Source: Erinaceus europaeus
Taxonomy: Eukaryota > Chordata > Mammalia > Eulipotyphla > Erinaceidae
Assembly: GCF_950295315.1 (NCBI RefSeq)
Contig: NC_080164.1
Location: 15,244,427 to 15,308,426 of the forward strand
Direction: 5' to 3'
DNA length: 64,000 bases
A program made the position numbers and the translations under genes. Numbering within the stretch: the first letter of the stretch is position 1; every line of letters starts with the position of its first letter. Below, piece by piece: positions 49,901-55,433 of the stretch. The notes under the pieces are model-generated. The model was not told the origin of the DNA. It made no database searches and saw only the letters and a program-made list of their open reading frames with translations.

Positions 49901-52900
49901 GTGGGGACAGACAGGCAGTAGCACACCCAGCTGAGTCCACACTATACGGGTTCAAGCCCCACTTCCCACCTTCAGGGGGAGCTTTACAAGCGGTGTCTCT
50001 CTGTCTCTCTCCTTGTCTCCCTTCCCCCCCTTAATTTTTCTCTGTCCTATATAATAAAAAGTAAGAAAAAAATGTGCACCAGGTGGTGGATTCATTGTGC
50101 AGGCACCAAGTCCTGGTGGCAATAAAAATAAGTAAATAAATAAAAAGAACAAACTGGATCTGATTCATTAACAGACCAAAGAAATTAAAGTAAAAAAAAA
50201 AAAAAAAAGGCTTATTGAAGTGACAGTTTCCCCAAGGAGGCGCCTGCTTTGCCACACTCTTGGCCCGGGTTCGAGCCCCAGGCAGACCTCAGGCTGCAGC
50301 ACTGAAGAAAGCTTCGTGCTGTGATGTGTCTTCCCCACTCCCCCATCTCTATCTAGAAAAGTCGGCTCAGAACGATGAAACCGTGCATGCAGAAGCCCTG
50401 GTGGTGAGACAAGTAACTAGGTGAATGCAGCACAGAAAGCGCCAGCATCTGGGGCAGGGAGACAGTGTAGTGACAAGACAAAGGACTGGGATCCCTGAGG
50501 CTCCAGGTTCAATGCCCCATCCTCCAAGGCTACTCCCCACCACTGGATCCTAATTTCACCCTGATTCTTTTTTTTTTTTTGAAAAATTTTTTATTTTATT
50601 TATTTACTGGATAGAGACAGCCAGAAATTGAGAAAGAAGAAAGAGGCAGAACTTTCCCCCTGCAGGTAGCGACCGGGGGCTCAAGCCAGGGTCTTTGTGA
50701 ATTGTACCCCATGGCATATACAGACCACAACTTGCTCAGCCACTCATCTGTTGTTGGACAGCTGGGTTGCTTCCAGGTTTTGGCTATCACGAATCGTGCT
50801 GCTATGAACATAGGTGCACACAGATCTTTTTGTTTGGGTGGTATGGAGTCCTTAGGATATATCCCTAGGAGAGGAATTACTGGGTCATACGGAAGGTCCA
50901 TCTCCCATGTAAAGTGTGTGGTCTGCTGGGGGAGCTACCCTCGGGCCCCCCTCCACCAGCGGGCATCCCTGACCCTGTCACCTGCTTAAATCCCTTCAGT
51001 GGCACCCCCACACCACTCTGGAATAGAGCCCAGACTCCTTGGCCTTTCTACTGCCTGGTTTGTCTGCACCTCATCTCTCTAGCTCACGGTCCTGTTGAAC
51101 AGCAATTACCATCCATCCCAAACAAGTAAGAACCTTTTATGACTTGGAACAGAAAACTCATCCTTGTGTCAGCTGGAAACTCCTACTCAACCTTCAAAAC
51201 CCCAACTCAGTGACCAGCTGACTCTCTGGAAGCTTGTTTCTCTAGGTAGGTTGACACTCTCCCTCTCCCTTCCCCCCCTTCTCTCCCTTTCTCTCACTGA
51301 CATCGCTTGGCTCACCCCGTGGCCCCTAGAGAGGAGGCATCCCCAGCTGGTCATTCCCCGACCTCTCTGCCTAGAGCAATGCTTCCAGCCCTGCTGACAT
51401 ACTTGATGAACGATGGAAGGCATGACATCACTCAAGCTGGAGAGACAAGTGGGCAGGGTGAGGGATTCCACTTCACTTGTTCATCTGCACAGTTTATGCA
51501 AATCACCATTCCCAAGGAGGAGATTAAAAGCAGGCCTGAAGCATTTGGGTGACTGGATTTCCCCCACTGCTAAGAATAAGAATCCCTCCATTGCTGCTCC
51601 TTCCCTAGACCAGAAGGCCGCTTCTCACCGGGCAGCCAAGGGGTGCCGGTTTTTGCCCTGGAAGGGTGACAGAAACCCTTCAAAAGACTGTTGCCGAACC
51701 GTCTGGATCAGCACTGAGACATTGACACCAGCCTCAGTCTAGCCAGAAACACACCGAACGACCCTGAGTGAGAGTGAGCCAGAGGGGAGAGGTGAGAGCA
51801 GAACAGAGGCAGAGTTAACAACTACGTCACGGAGCCTCATTCTAGACAGAAATGGGCGCTGCTGCTTTTGGTGCTCAGAAATGGATGAAGCTGCATTACC
51901 ACAGGAAGCGCCATCGAGGCCCGTACCATGCTTACTACTAGGGTGTGAAATGCAGCTCAAGGCTTTACAGCTCTAAGAGATGAAGAAATGACACACTTTG
52001 CATCTTCTGCCAAAATCACAAACTCTACGATCTGACTTCCCGCACTCTCAAGTAAACTGCTTTTGAGGGTGCTGGATTCTGGTAGTTTAGGTGGTTTTCA
52101 AATGTGTCGACAGAGCATTCGCAAAGCAAGAAATCCAATAAAACTTGTCGACTGAATGGACAGGCGCAAAAGCCAGATTGAAGAGAAGCATCTTTCAAAG
52201 GCAGGGCATCCTGAAGGTAATGCCTCACGACCTGAGGTGATGGCTGTGGAGGGAATCACAACATGGAACGTAATTCCTCACACGAAATGTAGCAACTCTG
52301 AATAATCTTGCCCATGTTACTACTACTACTACTACTAATAATAATCATACTGAAGAAAAAAATCATGTCACGGCACAGTTCGGAGTAGGAGGCCACTCAC
52401 TCTCAGTCAATTCTCCTCCTTTCTCTGGGAGAGACAAATTGACATGTCTGACAGGCAGATGCCCACCTCCTGGCACAGGAAGAGACCTCGGAGCCAGGCA
52501 ACCCCGGCAACACCTCCAGCGGATGTGTAGAGAGAAGGGCCAGGCTGAGGCCATGATGGGAGGCAGGCCGGGGCCTTCCCAACCAGCAATGGGCCAGGAG
52601 ACGTGCAGGTGTGAAAAGCTCAGGAAACATCCCTCTCAGGAACCTAAGACAACACAAGCCTGTGTGGACTGACAGTGAGCTGTCACCTTTTACATGCATT
52701 TTCTGATTCTGGACTGTTCTGACAAAAAAAATCAGAAAGAATGTGGTAGCTTGATTTTTTTTTCCCACCAGGTTTATTGCTGGGGCTCGGTGCCTGCACT
52801 ATGAATTCACCGCTCCTGGTGGCCTTTTTTTTTTTTTTTTTTTTTCCTTTTTTCTTTCTATTTTTACTTCATAAGACAGAAATTGAGAGAGGAGGGAGAG

Positions 52901-55022
52901 AGAAAGATAGACACCTACAGACCTACTTCTGCGCTCATGAACCATTCCTCCTGCAGGTGGGGAGTTGGAGGCTCGAACCTGGGTCCTTGCACAGGATGAC
53001 ATGTGCACTTATCCGAATGCACCACTGCCTAGCCCCTAAAAAATATTTTTTGCCGTCATAGTTATTATTAGAGCCCAGTGCTTGCATGACTCCAGTGTTT
53101 CCAGTGCTTTTTTTTACACAGACAGAAAGGGAGTTAGAGCAGGACAGACAAAGAGGACAGACACTTGTAGCACTGCTCCACTGTTCTTGAAGCTTTCCTC
53201 TCTGCAGGCGGGAACTGGGGCGGGGGCTTGAACACGGTCCCTGTGCATGGAATTGTGTGCTCTCTGTTGGGTAAGCCTCCATCTGACCCCTGGATATTTG
53301 GCTCTTGTAGAGAATGAGTACCTTCAAGAAGCCCCAGAGATCCGAGATAGATCAGCAGGTAGAGTGTACACACTATCACAAGTGAGGCCCTCAGTTCAGT
53401 CCTTGCTACCACATGGGAGAGGGCTGGGGAGACTGCCAGGTGGTTTCATACACAGACAGTCTTAGGTTCACTCCCTGGCACCGCATAAAAGTTATACATG
53501 GCCTATTTCAGACCGCTGCTAAGCCTTGCAGTTTGCTGCAGTCACAGAAGGCCTTAGTTCCCCACACAGAGGCATGCCCTGACCCCAGCATCGATCACAT
53601 GGCCCCCGGGTTTGGTGTCAGGCTGAGAAGACGGCTGTCACTTCTCCCCTCTCACACCAAGGGCGATGCCCCTGCTCCACCAGCCAGGGTAGGGGTGAGA
53701 CTTGTTATTTGCTTAGACTGATATGGAGGGAACCAGCCTTTAAAAACTCCAGAAATGTCGACTTCCTCCCAGCTGCAAGGTACCAGCCAAAGCTTCGTGG
53801 ATGGCGGAACAGTGCTGTAGCTCTCTCCCCTCTCTCTTGCCCTTTCTGTTTCTCTATTTCTTTTTTTTCTTTTCTTTTTTTTTTATATTTATTTTCCCTT
53901 TTGTTGCCTTTGCTGTTTTCATTGTTGTTGTAGTAGTTGTTGTTATTGATGTCGTCATTGTTAGGACAGAGGGAAATGGAGAGAGGAGGGGAATATTGAT
54001 GTCGTCATTGTTGGATAGGACAGAGAGAAATGGAGAGAGGAGGGGAAGACAGAGAGGGGGAGAGAAAGACAAGACACCTGCAGACCTGCTTCACCACCTG
54101 TGAAGCGAATCCCCTGCAGGTGGGGAGCCAGGGGCTCGAACCAAAAAAAAAAAAAATCGGTTGTATTGTTAAATGGGAATCTGGGGAATGTTATGCATGT
54201 ACAAACTATTGTATTTACTGTTGAATGTAAAACATTAATTCCCCAATAAAGAAAAAAATACTAAAAAAAAAAAAAAAGAGAAAAGGAGGGAGTCAGGCAG
54301 TAGCGTAGCGGGTTAAGCACACGTGGCACAAAGGGCAAGGACCGGCATAAGGATCCTGGTTCGAGCCCCCGGCTCCCCACCTGCAGGGAAGCTGCTTCAC
54401 AGGCAGTGACGCAGGTCTGCAGGTGTCTATCTTTCTCTCCCCCTCTGTCTTCCCCTCCTCTCTCCATTTCTCTCTGTCCTATCCAACAACGGTGACATCA
54501 ATAACCACCACAATAATAACTACAACAATAAAACAAGGCAGCAAAAGAGAAAATAAATAAATATTTTTAAAAAAACTTTAAAAAAATTTTAAGAAAGAGA
54601 AAAGGCGTAGAGGGCTCCACCTGCAGAGCACACATTTTTACCAACACTGCTTGGTACCGTAAGGGGGTTGGTGGGGGGGAGAAGCAGGAAGGGAGCAAGC
54701 TTGAGTTCCAGAGAAAGAAGTCTTTCAGGGAATGTGTGGGACCCCCATCCTCTGTTCCCTGTCCATCACTGTTTAGAAATGGAGTCAGGCCTGTCCAGGG
54801 TGAGTGAGGCCATGCGACAGGGCCCTTGCCTATGGGGGTCCTCAGGGGCTGGATCCCTCAAAAGGTCCCCCCACCATGGGCTCTGAGCACTGATAAAGGC
54901 TGCTCAGCCTTCACTGCTCTTGGTAGGTCCAGTCCCTCACTCACTGAGGCACCAGCTCAGCCCCGCACGCCACACCCTACTCCAGATGTGAACTCTGCAC
55001 ACCCCGACTTGAGACTAGAACT

Positions 55023-55073
<51 letters not shown>

Positions 55074-55394
55074 CACTCCAGCTCCTCTTCCCATGGGAAT
55101 CCCAATCAGCCACCCTCCTTGGACGGTGCCCAGGCAGGCTGTCCCGTCAGTGATGAGTAGTTTTGTGGCACCAGGGGCACAGAAGATAAGGACAAAGACA
55201 TCAAAACCACCCCCTGCCAATCCAGTATCCACCTGTGTGAACCTAGGTTCACTAACCCCCCCCCAACCCTCAGAGAAAGGGAGGGGGGCTAGGGAGGGGC
55301 GTGTGGGTCAAGACCTGCCTTGCAAGCGTGAGGTCCTGGGTTCGATCCCTAGCACCTCACTAGCCACAGCAGCATTCTGGTGTGTATCTGTCTG

Positions 55395-55433
<39 letters not shown>

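Noticed and set aside
50596..50901. Possible gene on the minus strand (101 codons)
   Set aside because: The first ~66 codons are the L1 ORF2 C-terminus and the rest is SINE; a retrotransposon fragment, not a host gene.
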